55,881 nucleotides of DNA from Erysipelotrichaceae bacterium (GTDB lineage Bacteria > Bacillota_I > Bacilli_A > RFN20 > CAG-826). Below, piece after piece: positions 48,451-55,881 of this stretch (its first letter is position 1; every line of letters starts with the position of its first letter). The stretch is from positions 1 through 55,881 of the forward strand of contig DURD01000029.1 in assembly GCA_012837435.1 (NCBI GenBank), in the 5' to 3' direction. The notes under the pieces are model-generated. The model ran no database searches and was not told where the DNA came from. It saw nothing but the letters and a program-made list of their open reading frames with translations. The translations under genes and the position numbers were made by a program.

Positions 48451-49967
48451 TATGGTTTTTTTCCTCCTCTAATACGGGAAAGATTGATTTTGCTTTCATC
48501 AATGATGACCGAAACAAAATCGTTTTCATTCCATAAATCTGGGGTATTTAAAATAAAATCTTCCTCTTCTTCAGTACGAACCATGACTTCATAGTGATCG
48601 CCTAGATAAATTAAGGAAATAATTCTCCCCTGAATATCACTAGCATCTAAATCATCAGAAATTGAAATAGCATCAAACGGCACTTCGACATCAACATCCA
48701 TATCGGTCGGATCGATTTCATTACCTTTGGCGTCTATAATTAAACCATCTTCATTCATTTTAGCTTCTGGGAAGAGACTCAAAATATCGACATCAAAGAC
48801 AGAATTAGCGAATTCGACTTTGTGATCTTTGGTAATATAACCATCGTAAAAATTGGAGATAAATGGTTTTTTCATGATCTGAATATTGTTCGATTCAACA
48901 GACAAGGAAACTTTTAAACCTTCCTCAAATTCAATGGTCGAATGAGCGATTAACTCTGCCTTACCGATGTTGATAATGTATTCATAATGCGTGCCTTTAA
49001 ATATTTTGGAGGCGATTACGCCATTGACAACACCTTTATCGATAGTTTTTATAACAACATCTTCTGGCCTAATCACCACATCAACTTTTTCATTGACCTG
49101 AAATTTATCAAAATCAGCGGGATCAGCGTTCCAGTATTTATTTAGAAAGCGCACTCTATTATCTTTTGCAATCGTACCATTGTAGATACTAGATTCACCA
49201 ATAAAGTCTGCGACAAAAGCATTGACTGGTTCATCGTATATTTCTTTTGGTTTTCCTACTTGTTGAATTTTTCCATCGTTCATAACCACGATGGTATCTG
49301 ACATCGTCAAAGCCTCTTCCTGGTCATGAGTAACATAGATAAAAGTAATGCCGAGTTTTTTATGCATATCTTTTAATTCGAATTGCATCTCTTTGCGCAT
49401 CTTTAAATCAAGGGCGCCTAGAGGTTCATCTAACAAAAGTATTTGGGGTTTGTTGACGATAGCTCGTGCAATAGCGATTCTCTGTTGTTGACCCCCACTT
49501 AAGGTGGCAATATCTCTTTTTTCAAAGCCCTCGAGATCGACAATATTTAGAGCAATTTTAACCTGCTCTTGTATTTCTTTTTTAGTATAGCGGCGATACT
49601 TTATTACCGTATTACCTTTTTTGTCTTTGGTTTCGTACGGGATTTTTTTAAGTTTTAAACCAAAGGAAACATTATTGTAAATATTTAGATGAGAAAATAA
49701 AGCGTATCTTTGAAAGATAGTATTAATTGGTCTTTTGTAAGGTGGAAGCAAAGAGATATCTTGTCCATTCAATAAAATCGTTCCAGTTGTTGGAAGTTCA
49801 AAGCCCGCGATCATCCTGAGGGTGGTGGTTTTTCCACAACCAGAAGGTCCTAAGAAAGTTACAAATTCACCTTTGGTAATGTCGAGAGTGAAATCCTCAA
49901 CAACGGTTGTGCCATCAAATTCTTTGCTGACATTTTGTAGGGAAATTATTATATCTTTTTTTTCCAT
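48450..49967 (-). CDS. potA: Spermidine/putrescine ABC ATPase PotA with duplicated C-terminal region
   Basis: A 505-residue ATPase. Walker A is GPSGCGKTT, the signature is LSGGQQQRIAIARA, Walker B is LLLDEPLGALD, and the switch His is in VTHDQEEAL. PotA is usually about 360-380 residues; here the C-terminal TOBE-type region appears twice. YNGTIAKDNRVRF, VDVVIRPEDVVI and GTHYEYII recur as YDGYITKDHKVEF, VEVPFDAISI and GDHYEVMV. The start at 49967 is used because AAAGGTGG precedes it. First gene of potABCD. Confidence 0.92.
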   Translation of the reverse strand: MEKKDIIISLQNVSKEFDGTTVVEDFTLDITKGEFVTFLGPSGCGKTTTLRMIAGFELPTTGTILLNGQDISLLPPYKRPINTIFQRYALFSHLNIYNNVSFGLKLKKIPYETKDKKGNTVIKYRRYTKKEIQEQVKIALNIVDLEGFEKRDIATLSGGQQQRIAIARAIVNKPQILLLDEPLGALDLKMRKEMQFELKDMHKKLGITFIYVTHDQEEALTMSDTIVVMNDGKIQQVGKPKEIYDEPVNAFVADFIGESSIYNGTIAKDNRVRFLNKYWNADPADFDKFQVNEKVDVVIRPEDVVIKTIDKGVVNGVIASKIFKGTHYEYIINIGKAELIAHSTIEFEEGLKVSLSVESNNIQIMKKPFISNFYDGYITKDHKVEFANSVFDVDILSLFPEAKMNEDGLIIDAKGNEIDPTDMDVDVEVPFDAISISDDLDASDIQGRIISLIYLGDHYEVMVRTEEEEDFILNTPDLWNENDFVSVIIDESKINLSRIRGGKKP

Positions 49968-49996
49968 GATTTCGTCCACCTTTCTCAGTCTTTTTT

Positions 49997-50013
49997 GTTG
50001 TAGGATTTACAAC
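49997..50013. promoter_or_regulatory. Inverted repeat upstream of potA
   Basis: GTTGTA and TACAAC pair with a 5-nt spacer, between a TATATATA stretch and the potA ribosome site. It may be an operator near the potABCD start or a 5' UTR hairpin. Confidence 0.35.
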
Positions 50014-50265
50014 TAAAAAATATATATAAAAATTGATGAAAAAACAAACAATTTTTTTTGATTTTTTTTGAACTGAAATTTTTCGAAAAAATTAAAAATA
50101 AAAATATCTAGCTGTAATCACACTTTTTATTGCAATTTTGTTTAAAATTAACGCGTAAATTTTTTAGGTTTTTTTTACCATTTTTTTCTCGATTTTTTTC
50201 GACCGTTTTTTTGAGTTATTTTTTTGTTAATTTTCTCTAGATTAATTTTTCACTTTTTGTCTCTC
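50014..50265. other. Extremely A/T-rich divergent control region
   Basis: The spacer between potA and the thioredoxin-like lipoprotein is dominated by T-runs. It probably holds the potABCD promoter on the minus strand. No repeat, RNA or open frame with a ribosome site is recognisable. Confidence 0.4.
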
Positions 50266-50294
50266 TTGTTCACACGAATAACTTTCTCTATAAT
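50266..50294 (+). promoter_or_regulatory. Promoter of the thioredoxin-like lipoprotein gene
   Basis: TTGTTC and TATAAT are separated by exactly 17 bp. The predicted start (about 50300-50302) coincides with the ATG at 50302, so the mRNA would be leaderless. Confidence 0.65.
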
Positions 50295-50301
50295 TGAAAT
50301 T

Positions 50302-51384
50302 ATGAAAAACAAATACTTACTGCCAATAGTTGCTTTTCTTTCTTCTTGTTGTTTAGCCGGCTGCACAGAAGTAAGAATATGCCTGACTTATGGGACTTAC
50401 ATCAATCATACCCCTTCAACTTTGAAGGAATTAGATAACGATGAACTCTATAATCGTTTATTCGAAAAAGAAGAAAATCTTCTTCTCGCGGTTTATCAAG
50501 GAGCATACAGCGAAGATTGTTTGTGTTGGTCAACATTTGAAAACGTCATTTCAAATTACATAAACAAATATCACGAAATGATTTACGTGTATAACGCCCA
50601 AAACATCGAAGATTCTTTGAAACAACTGGATATTCTAAAGTTAGAGAAGAGCACTCCAGCTTTGTATGTCTTCAAAGGCAGAAGACAAATCATTTCTTTT
50701 TCCTACGATAAAAACCGAGATCGAACTATTTTCGAAGATTTAGATGGTGAATTATTAAATAAGAGAATTCATCAATATGTAGAAGCCCCGAAAATCTATT
50801 ATGTCAATCGCGATTATTTAGACAAGAATATAAAAGAAAACAATGAATTTATCGTTAGCTTTTTTAGAGAAGCATGTGGAGATTGTAGTTACATAATGCC
50901 TAATGTAATTTTACCCTACATAGAAAGTAGAAAGCTCAGGATTAATTTTTGGATTTTCGACATGCAAAAAGATTACGAATTAAGCAAAAATTCCACGGAT
51001 GAAGAAGAAAAAGAACATTATAATGTGTTAAAAAATCATTTTCATCTTTCCGCAAGTAGCGATCCAAATCTTGGCTATCTAGGAGGAGTAGTTCCAACCA
51101 TACAATATTATAAAAATGGACAACTAGTCGATGCTTGTGTTTATTTTAATGATACTATTGATAAAAGAGATGGCGTTTACTATATTTCCGATTCTTTTTA
51201 TACAGAAGAGAGGTTGCCTCATTTACATTACACAGATATGGTATTAAAAGGCTTGGAATTAAATGAAGACGAAGTAATCCAAACAAAAAGTGGCTTTTAC
51301 TATTGGAGTCAAGACAAAGCGGCTTTAAAACATAACGCTATTGCGACTTCTTTTTTAGATATGTATCTTTCCTATCTTTATTGA
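50302..51384 (+). CDS. Lipoprotein with two thioredoxin-like domains
   Basis: A 360-residue lipoprotein. The signal peptide (MKNKYLLPIVAFLSSCCLAGC) ends in the lipobox LAGC. A first thioredoxin-like half contains CLCW. A second contains FFREACGDCSYIMPNV, an exposed CGDC active-site pair. It may act on disulfides or cysteines at the outer membrane face. The longer frame from 50224 would destroy the signal peptide. No ribosome site precedes the ATG, and the promoter position predicts a leaderless start. It converges with the MBL-fold gene. Confidence 0.75.
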   Translation: MKNKYLLPIVAFLSSCCLAGCTEVRICLTYGTYINHTPSTLKELDNDELYNRLFEKEENLLLAVYQGAYSEDCLCWSTFENVISNYINKYHEMIYVYNAQNIEDSLKQLDILKLEKSTPALYVFKGRRQIISFSYDKNRDRTIFEDLDGELLNKRIHQYVEAPKIYYVNRDYLDKNIKENNEFIVSFFREACGDCSYIMPNVILPYIESRKLRINFWIFDMQKDYELSKNSTDEEEKEHYNVLKNHFHLSASSDPNLGYLGGVVPTIQYYKNGQLVDACVYFNDTIDKRDGVYYISDSFYTEERLPHLHYTDMVLKGLELNEDEVIQTKSGFYYWSQDKAALKHNAIATSFLDMYLSYLY

Positions 51385-52007
51385 CGATACTTTCTATAGA
51401 CTAGCGCGCCACTATAATCTTTGTACTCTTCTAAATCTAAAGTGTCGCCTTCAATGTACTGATAATTAGGAAATTCTTTTTCAAAGGCTTCGAACATTCC
51501 ATTATCTGGATAACCGCTGTCATATTCTTTCATATAGTAATGCACAGGAATAACGATTCGGGGTTTGACGATGTTAGCAATTTGTCTTAGTTCGCGAGGA
51601 CCAATTGTATAAAAACCATTTATCGGAGCAATCAATACATCGCAACCTTTAATGCTGAGAATATTTTTTTCTTCTGGAACACAGCCCGTATCTCCTAAAT
51701 GAACAACTTGATAGCCATCAACATCGAATACATTAATGTTGTTTAAACCTCGACGTTGACCTTTATGGTGATCGTGAGGAACAGTGATGAAAAAATGATT
51801 TATTAGAGGTTTTTTATTAGTTAATTTGATTAAATTTTTAGCATTGTGATCGAAATGATCGTGCGAACAATAAACTTTATCCGCTCTTATGTTCGTTGGA
51901 ATTTTTAGGTTTGGTACACTTCCGTGAGAATAAGGATCGATAACAATCGCAAAATCATTGCTCTCGATTAAAAAACAAGAATGACCAAAATAAATTAATT
52001 TTCCCAT
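51378..52007 (-). CDS. Metallo-beta-lactamase-fold hydrolase (UlaG/YtkL-like)
   Basis: A 209-residue metal-dependent hydrolase. HDHFDHN is the first metal motif, and LGDTGCV and PVHYY mark the later ligands. The family includes UlaG-like lactonases and uncharacterised UPF0173 proteins of similar length. The start at 52007 is chosen because AGAGGTGTTGAAT precedes the ATG. Substrate unknown. It overlaps the end of the thioredoxin-like lipoprotein gene by 7 nt (convergent). Confidence 0.85.
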   Translation of the reverse strand: MGKLIYFGHSCFLIESNDFAIVIDPYSHGSVPNLKIPTNIRADKVYCSHDHFDHNAKNLIKLTNKKPLINHFFITVPHDHHKGQRRGLNNINVFDVDGYQVVHLGDTGCVPEEKNILSIKGCDVLIAPINGFYTIGPRELRQIANIVKPRIVIPVHYYMKEYDSGYPDNGMFEAFEKEFPNYQYIEGDTLDLEEYKDYSGALVYRKYRQ

Positions 52008-52100
52008 ATTCAACACCTCTAACAACATTATTATAGAACAAATGATTTAATTTTGCGATTATATCGCATAAAATCAATAGTTAGAAGGGAATTATTATTT

Positions 52101-52829
52101 ATGTCTAAAAAAGTTAAAGCTAAAAAAGTTAAAGCTAAAAAAGTTAAAAAAACTGAAAGATTTAAAAAAGTTAAAGCTCTGTGGAGCGAATTTAAAGAAT
52201 TTATTAATCGCGGTAACGCCTTTATGCTCGCCGTCGGTGTAGTAATTGGTGGAGCCTTCAACGCAATAGTTACATCATTTGTTAATATGTTGTTAAGCAT
52301 TGCCACTTGGCCAGTTCCCGGTGGTTTAAAAGGTTTTGTCACAGTTTTACCAGCGCTGACCAATGCTCAAAAAGGTGCGGCCTTTGAAATCGATGGAAGA
52401 ATCGTTAATCTACAGTCGTTTACTATGGCACAAGCCAATGAAAGAGTAATTCAATTTGCCAAAGCACAAAACAAGGTGTTGACCATTGATAGTCCAGATT
52501 TCATTCATTGGAAAAATTCATTGCTCAGTTTATACAATCAATATGGGACAACTTTTACTTCTAAAGCCTGCGCGGTTATCGATTGGGGAGCTTTATTAAC
52601 ATCTTTAATCAGTTTCTTGATTATTGCTATTGTTTTATTTATCATCGTTAAAGCCATCAATACCGCGGCCAGAAAAAAAGCTGAACTCGAAGCAAAAGCT
52701 CTAGAACAATATTACGAAAAACATCCAGAAAAAAGACCAGTGGTCCAAGATCCAAGTTTACCAGAACCCACAGAACTCGATTATTTAAAACGCATTACTG
52801 AACTTCTCGAGAAAAAAGAGTCAGAATAA
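52101..52829 (+). CDS. mscL: Large-conductance mechanosensitive channel MscL (extended)
   Basis: A 242-residue MscL, against the usual 130-150. The core FINRGNAFMLAVGVVIGGAFNAIV (TM1) and a TM2 near residue 170-190 are present. The loop between them is enlarged to about 100 residues. The N-terminus carries a Lys-rich repeat (KVKAKKVKAKKVKK) encoded by direct DNA repeats. The C-terminus ends in the usual helix (LDYLKRITELLEKK). It releases solutes during hypo-osmotic shock. AGAAGGG lies upstream of the ATG. Confidence 0.88.
   Translation: MSKKVKAKKVKAKKVKKTERFKKVKALWSEFKEFINRGNAFMLAVGVVIGGAFNAIVTSFVNMLLSIATWPVPGGLKGFVTVLPALTNAQKGAAFEIDGRIVNLQSFTMAQANERVIQFAKAQNKVLTIDSPDFIHWKNSLLSLYNQYGTTFTSKACAVIDWGALLTSLISFLIIAIVLFIIVKAINTAARKKAELEAKALEQYYEKHPEKRPVVQDPSLPEPTELDYLKRITELLEKKESE
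52104..52150. repeat. Short direct repeats within the mscL start
   Basis: The unit AAAGTTAAAGCTAAA (15 nt) recurs in tandem about three times, encoding the Lys-rich N-terminus of MscL. The 15-nt period keeps the reading frame, so repeat number could vary without frameshift. Confidence 0.7.
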
Positions 52830-52844
52830 GACAATCTAGAAATT

Positions 52845-52872
52845 AAAAGGAAGCCATATGGCTTCCTTTTTG
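52845..52872 (+). terminator. Terminator of mscL (bidirectional)
   Basis: AAGGAAGCC and GGCTTCCTT form a 9-bp stem with a 4-nt loop, followed by TTTTTGTT. A-residues on the other side also allow it to serve the convergent fba gene. Confidence 0.88.
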
Positions 52873-52891
52873 TTATATTAATAACAAAATA

Positions 52892-53866
52892 TTAAATCTT
52901 GTCGTTTGAACCTAAAACATTAAGAATTTTATGTTTTACTACTTCTTTAACATAGTTTCTTCCATCCCCAATGTATTGACGGGGGTCGAAATGATCTGGG
53001 TGTTTATTTAAGTGTTCTCTAATACCCGCGGTCATAGCTAAACGTAAATCGCTATCGATGTTAATCTTGCAAACGGAAGAACGGGCTGCTTTTCTCAATT
53101 GCTCTTCAGGAACTCCCACTGCATCTTTCAATGAACCTCCATTGTTATTGATGATTTTTACATATTCTTGATTGACAGATGAGGAACCATGAAGAACGAT
53201 GGGGAAACCTGGTAATCGCTTGCTAATCTCCTCTAAGATATCAAATCTTAATGGAGGAGGTATCAAAACACCAGTTTTAGGATCAACTGTACATTGTTCG
53301 GGTTTAAATTTATAGGCGCCATGTGATGTACCAATAGCAATAGCCAAACTGTCGCAGCCCGTTCTACGAACGAATTCTTCAACGTCTTCTGGTCTTGTAT
53401 ATGATTCCGATCCATGCGCCACATTTACATCATCTTCAATGCCTGCTAGAGTGCCAAGCTCAGCTTCTACTGTGACGTAAGGAACATGAGCATGAGCATA
53501 TTCAACCACCTTACGAGTCAGAGCGATGTTTTCTTCAAACGATTTGCTGGAAGCATCGATCATCACCGAGGTAAAACCACTATCTATGCACTCTTTGCAT
53601 ATTTCAAAATCAGCACCGTGATCGAGATGTAAAGCGATAGGGATATTTGTATCTTTCACAGCGGCCTCTACAAGTTTCTTTAGATAAATTGGCTTAGCAT
53701 ATTTTCTTGCACCCGCTGAAACTTGGAGAATGACTGGAGAATTGCACTCTTTAGCGGCTTCAGTAATAGCTTGGACAATTTCCATATTGTTGCAATTAAA
53801 AGCGCCGATGGCATATCCTCCCTCATAGGCTTTTTCAAACATTTCTTTTGTGTTTACTAATGGCAT
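52892..53866 (-). CDS. fba: Class II fructose-bisphosphate aldolase
   Basis: A 324-residue zinc-dependent aldolase that splits fructose 1,6-bisphosphate in glycolysis. IPIALHLDHGAD supplies the catalytic Asp and a zinc His. GTSHGAYKF and VLHGSSS supply further metal and phosphate contacts. The length is typical for the Fba/GatY group (about 285-330). Monocistronic here, between mscL and the methyltransferase-fold gene. Confidence 0.94.
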   Translation of the reverse strand: MPLVNTKEMFEKAYEGGYAIGAFNCNNMEIVQAITEAAKECNSPVILQVSAGARKYAKPIYLKKLVEAAVKDTNIPIALHLDHGADFEICKECIDSGFTSVMIDASSKSFEENIALTRKVVEYAHAHVPYVTVEAELGTLAGIEDDVNVAHGSESYTRPEDVEEFVRRTGCDSLAIAIGTSHGAYKFKPEQCTVDPKTGVLIPPPLRFDILEEISKRLPGFPIVLHGSSSVNQEYVKIINNNGGSLKDAVGVPEEQLRKAARSSVCKINIDSDLRLAMTAGIREHLNKHPDHFDPRQYIGDGRNYVKEVVKHKILNVLGSNDKI

Positions 53867-53911
53867 AATATATTCCTTCTTTCAACTTTTATTATTATAT
53901 AATAGTTTCTC

Positions 53912-54979
53912 TTATTTTGTTAACATTGTTTTGAATAGCCCTTTAATATTTAAAAGCGCATCTAAATCATAAGTATTTTTCAAAACTAAGGGTTGAAGCG
54001 AGTGTTTAATTTGGCTTTTAATTTCGTCATAGTCATCTTCTATTTGATAAAATTCGTCGCTCATAACATCGATAACTAGCAATCTCAAACATGAAATTAT
54101 AGAGCTTTCTAACCAATAATATCGTTTAGTGTATGTAAAAAAATCAAACTTTCTTCTTAAAGAAAGATAAGCAGTCAAGCCCTCGCTCGGTTCATTCCAT
54201 AAATTTGAAAAAATAAAATCGTAATCGTGATCTTTTATCTTTTCCGCGAATAGAAAAGCATCCGCTTTATGGATATAAATCTTTTCTTTAAATGGAAAAA
54301 GAGGGAGAAAGTATTTGTAAAATAGGTTAATTAAATCAGAGTTGTTTTCTACGATATGAACTTCCTTAACATTTTCTTTTAAAGATGTCATATATGCAAA
54401 ATAACCCAATCCCATTCCGAGAATTAATACTTTTCCTTTGGCCACCATGATAGGTATTTGCATGGTTTTAATTTTTAGAGGAGTAAGTCTCATCAGTTTA
54501 TTATTTTCTAAAAAAATCGTAGGGCAAAAGAATGGTTCGTCAAAAAAACCAAAAGATGGTTTCAAAGTCATATTACTACCAGAAGCATATTTATCATCGT
54601 TAACAAAAAGATTATAGGATGGAATTTTTTCTTGTTTTAACGTCCATTCTTTTTCATTAAAAGATATGCTTTTTAAAACCTGTAAATAAGGATTGAATAA
54701 ATATTCGTCTATAGAAAGAAAATGACAATCCCATAAAATGTTATTAGTAATAAAATTACTGTCAGTGGGATATTTTTTTAATAAACTTTCTATTAATTTT
54801 TCTCTTTTTTTAAGCGGTTCTTCTTTTTTTAATTCTTCGATGAACAAGGGATTATCAAAAGATTGATTGTCGAGCAAGATGTTATGCATATAATGCAAAT
54901 AATCGATGTTAAGTTGATGTTGTTCTAACAAAGATACAAACTTCTTTTTTTCAAAATCATTTTCAAAAGAAAAATACAT
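53912..54979 (-). CDS. SAM-methyltransferase-fold protein of unknown function
   Basis: A 355-residue soluble protein. The centre contains a Rossmann-type SAM site (KVLILGMGLGYFAYM), an acidic residue after strand 2 (VHIVENN) and DYDFIFSNLW. This resembles spermidine-synthase-like and methyltransferase folds, but no polyamine-specific residues are visible. The N-terminal roughly 130 residues are helical and unassigned. It begins directly after surE (adjacent bases), so the two are probably co-translated. Confidence 0.65.
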   Translation of the reverse strand: MYFSFENDFEKKKFVSLLEQHQLNIDYLHYMHNILLDNQSFDNPLFIEELKKEEPLKKREKLIESLLKKYPTDSNFITNNILWDCHFLSIDEYLFNPYLQVLKSISFNEKEWTLKQEKIPSYNLFVNDDKYASGSNMTLKPSFGFFDEPFFCPTIFLENNKLMRLTPLKIKTMQIPIMVAKGKVLILGMGLGYFAYMTSLKENVKEVHIVENNSDLINLFYKYFLPLFPFKEKIYIHKADAFLFAEKIKDHDYDFIFSNLWNEPSEGLTAYLSLRRKFDFFTYTKRYYWLESSIISCLRLLVIDVMSDEFYQIEDDYDEIKSQIKHSLQPLVLKNTYDLDALLNIKGLFKTMLTK

Positions 54980-55690
54980 TTAACTGACCTTCAGTTTTAA
55001 TTTTTCTAAGAGGCGTTCGTCAAAAGGTTTATTAGAAACTGGAACAATTGATATGTATCCTTCATCGACGTGCCTAGCATCTGCGTCTTCGGGCATATCG
55101 AGATAGTTTTCAAGATCTCTCTGACCGTAATAACCCTGTTCATCTTTTTTGTAGTAATTATAATCACGACGGTAGTATAGCTTTCCTAATTTGATACCTT
55201 TTGGAGAACCATTTGGAAAATTAACGTTCAATACATAGTTTTCTGACAAAAGATCATACTTTAAAACATAATTCCAAACTTCTTCAAAATTATTAACTAA
55301 ACCATAAAAATCATCAAACGGGCAAGAAAAAGCTATTGCCTTATGTCCACTGATAGAGCCGATTAGTGCGGCACCGACAGTACCAGAAAAAAGGACATCA
55401 TACGAAAGGTTGTGCCCATCATTGCATCCTGTTACTACTAAATCAAACTTTTGATTCAGACCATTTAAAGCAAAAGATGTACAATCCGCGGGAGTGCCAT
55501 GAATGGCATAAAATTGTTCGTCAATTTTTTCTACTTTTAAACTTCCTCTAATAGTGAGGGAGACGCTCTTCCCCGACATGTTGCTGTATGGGACCACGAC
55601 AGTCACATCGCCAATTTTTTTTAATTTTTCATGAAGGAGTTTTAATCCTTGGGCTTGATAGCCATCATCGTTAACTAATAATATTTTCAT
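54980..55690 (-). CDS. surE: 5'/3'-nucleotidase SurE
   Basis: A 236-residue metal-dependent nucleotidase that removes phosphate from nucleoside monophosphates. ILLVNDDGYQAQGL holds the metal-binding Asp pair, PYSNMSGKS the conserved Ser/Asn, and GTPADCTSFAL the nucleotide pocket. Length is normal. The stop is immediately followed by the start of the methyltransferase-fold gene. Confidence 0.94.
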   Translation of the reverse strand: MKILLVNDDGYQAQGLKLLHEKLKKIGDVTVVVPYSNMSGKSVSLTIRGSLKVEKIDEQFYAIHGTPADCTSFALNGLNQKFDLVVTGCNDGHNLSYDVLFSGTVGAALIGSISGHKAIAFSCPFDDFYGLVNNFEEVWNYVLKYDLLSENYVLNVNFPNGSPKGIKLGKLYYRRDYNYYKKDEQGYYGQRDLENYLDMPEDADARHVDEGYISIVPVSNKPFDERLLEKLKLKVS

Positions 55691-55723
55691 ACACTCTATT
55701 CTCTTATAAATAGGAAGAAAATA

Positions 55724-55748
55724 AAAGAGGGAAAATTTTTCCCTCTAT
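55724..55748. terminator. Terminator upstream of surE (bidirectional)
   Basis: AGAGGG and CCCTCT pair, with the AAAA/TTTT inner arms extending the stem, and T-rich flanks on both strands. It separates the small gene at the window edge from surE. Confidence 0.75.
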
Positions 55749-55757
55749 TATCTGCTG

Positions 55758-55877
55758 TTAACTTTCAATTGATGTGGGACTTTTTTGTCCTTGCTCACTT
55801 CTTATTCTAGTGAATTCCTCTTTTAGTTCAACTTCTATCTCATTTGGGGTCTTACATTTAAGAACGAATCTAGGCAT
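55758..55877 (-). CDS. Possible small or partial protein at the window edge (39 aa or more)
   Basis: An open frame from ATG 55877 (and open beyond to the window edge) reads MPRFVLKCKTPNEIEVELKE, then a charged tail, and ends 10 nt before the terminator. Composition and the following terminator support a real coding end. It may be a complete 39-residue protein or the C-terminus of a larger one. No family is recognised. Confidence 0.45.
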   Translation of the reverse strand: MPRFVLKCKTPNEIEVELKEEFTRIRSEQGQKSPTSIES

Positions 55878-55881
55878 ATTG

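Noticed and set aside
1-55881. Mycoplasma-type genetic code (TGA as Trp)
   Set aside because: Several intact genes end at TGA, and conserved tryptophans are encoded by TGG, so the standard bacterial code applies.

Overview
The window looks like a chromosomal segment of an uncultured, low-GC member of the Bacilli, probably a host-associated anaerobe (RF39/Erysipelotrichia-like). This placement is an inference from gene content and AT-rich composition, not a search. Supporting features are strong AGGAGG-type ribosome sites, densely overlapping operons, TGA used as a normal stop codon, a glycyl-radical enzyme, a CdaA-type c-di-AMP synthase, PotABCD, and several C34-anticodon tRNAs (Glu CTC, Gly CCC, Arg CCG, Thr CGT). 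That tRNA set argues against a strongly reduced mollicute. Almost all genes lie on the minus strand, so most operons read from high to low coordinates.

Layout, low to high. 0.2-3.2 kb: a glycyl-radical enzyme and its activase. 3.4-4.3 kb: a small hypothetical gene, tRNA-Asn/tRNA-Glu and acyl carrier protein. 4.4-9.2 kb: a compact Tad-like pilus or secretion operon of eight overlapping genes ending in a 47-residue pilin-like gene. 9.3-15.8 kb: guanylate kinase, HflX, two CNNM/CBS membrane proteins and an ABC-2 exporter. 16.2-19.4 kb: an ECF sigma factor, a single-pass membrane protein and a cysteine-peptidase-like protein, flanked by related direct repeats. 19.6-25.2 kb: tRNA-Glu(CTC) with gltX, tRNA-Gly, a membrane protein, a NERD-like protein, a Nudix hydrolase, CdaA and a winged-helix protein. 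25.2-32 kb: DeoD, a heavy-metal P1B ATPase with its ArsR repressor, a PiT phosphate permease with its DUF47 partner, and a membrane GGDEF protein. 32.2-37 kb: tRNAs, a P2-type ATPase behind a likely yybP-ykoY (Mn2+) riboswitch, and DegV.

37-45 kb: an SDR plus a queuosine-precursor-type transporter, followed by an accessory region. That region holds decayed AlbA_2 regulators, a GIY-YIG nuclease, an IS30 remnant, two paralogous AAA_14/DUF4143 (COG1373) ATPases and the tail of a third. It stops at the 3' end of a tRNA-Pro/Arg/Cys cluster. 45.3-50 kb: potABCD. 50.3-55.9 kb: a leaderless thioredoxin-like lipoprotein, a metallo-beta-lactamase-fold protein, MscL, class II aldolase, a methyltransferase-fold protein, SurE and a possible 39-residue gene at the edge.

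The most unusual signal is in the accessory region. Both COG1373 ATPase genes start from the same type of promoter (TTGAAA, 17-bp spacer, TATNAT). In both, tandem repeats with an exact 23-bp period begin 3-5 bp upstream of the -35 box. The repeat sequences differ between the two loci. A further block matching at 25 of 31 positions lies upstream of both arrays. This suggests a duplicated, self-specific control element for a poorly understood ATPase family. Second in interest are the minimal Tad-like operon with its short, previously uncalled pilin-like gene, and the ECF sigma cassette.
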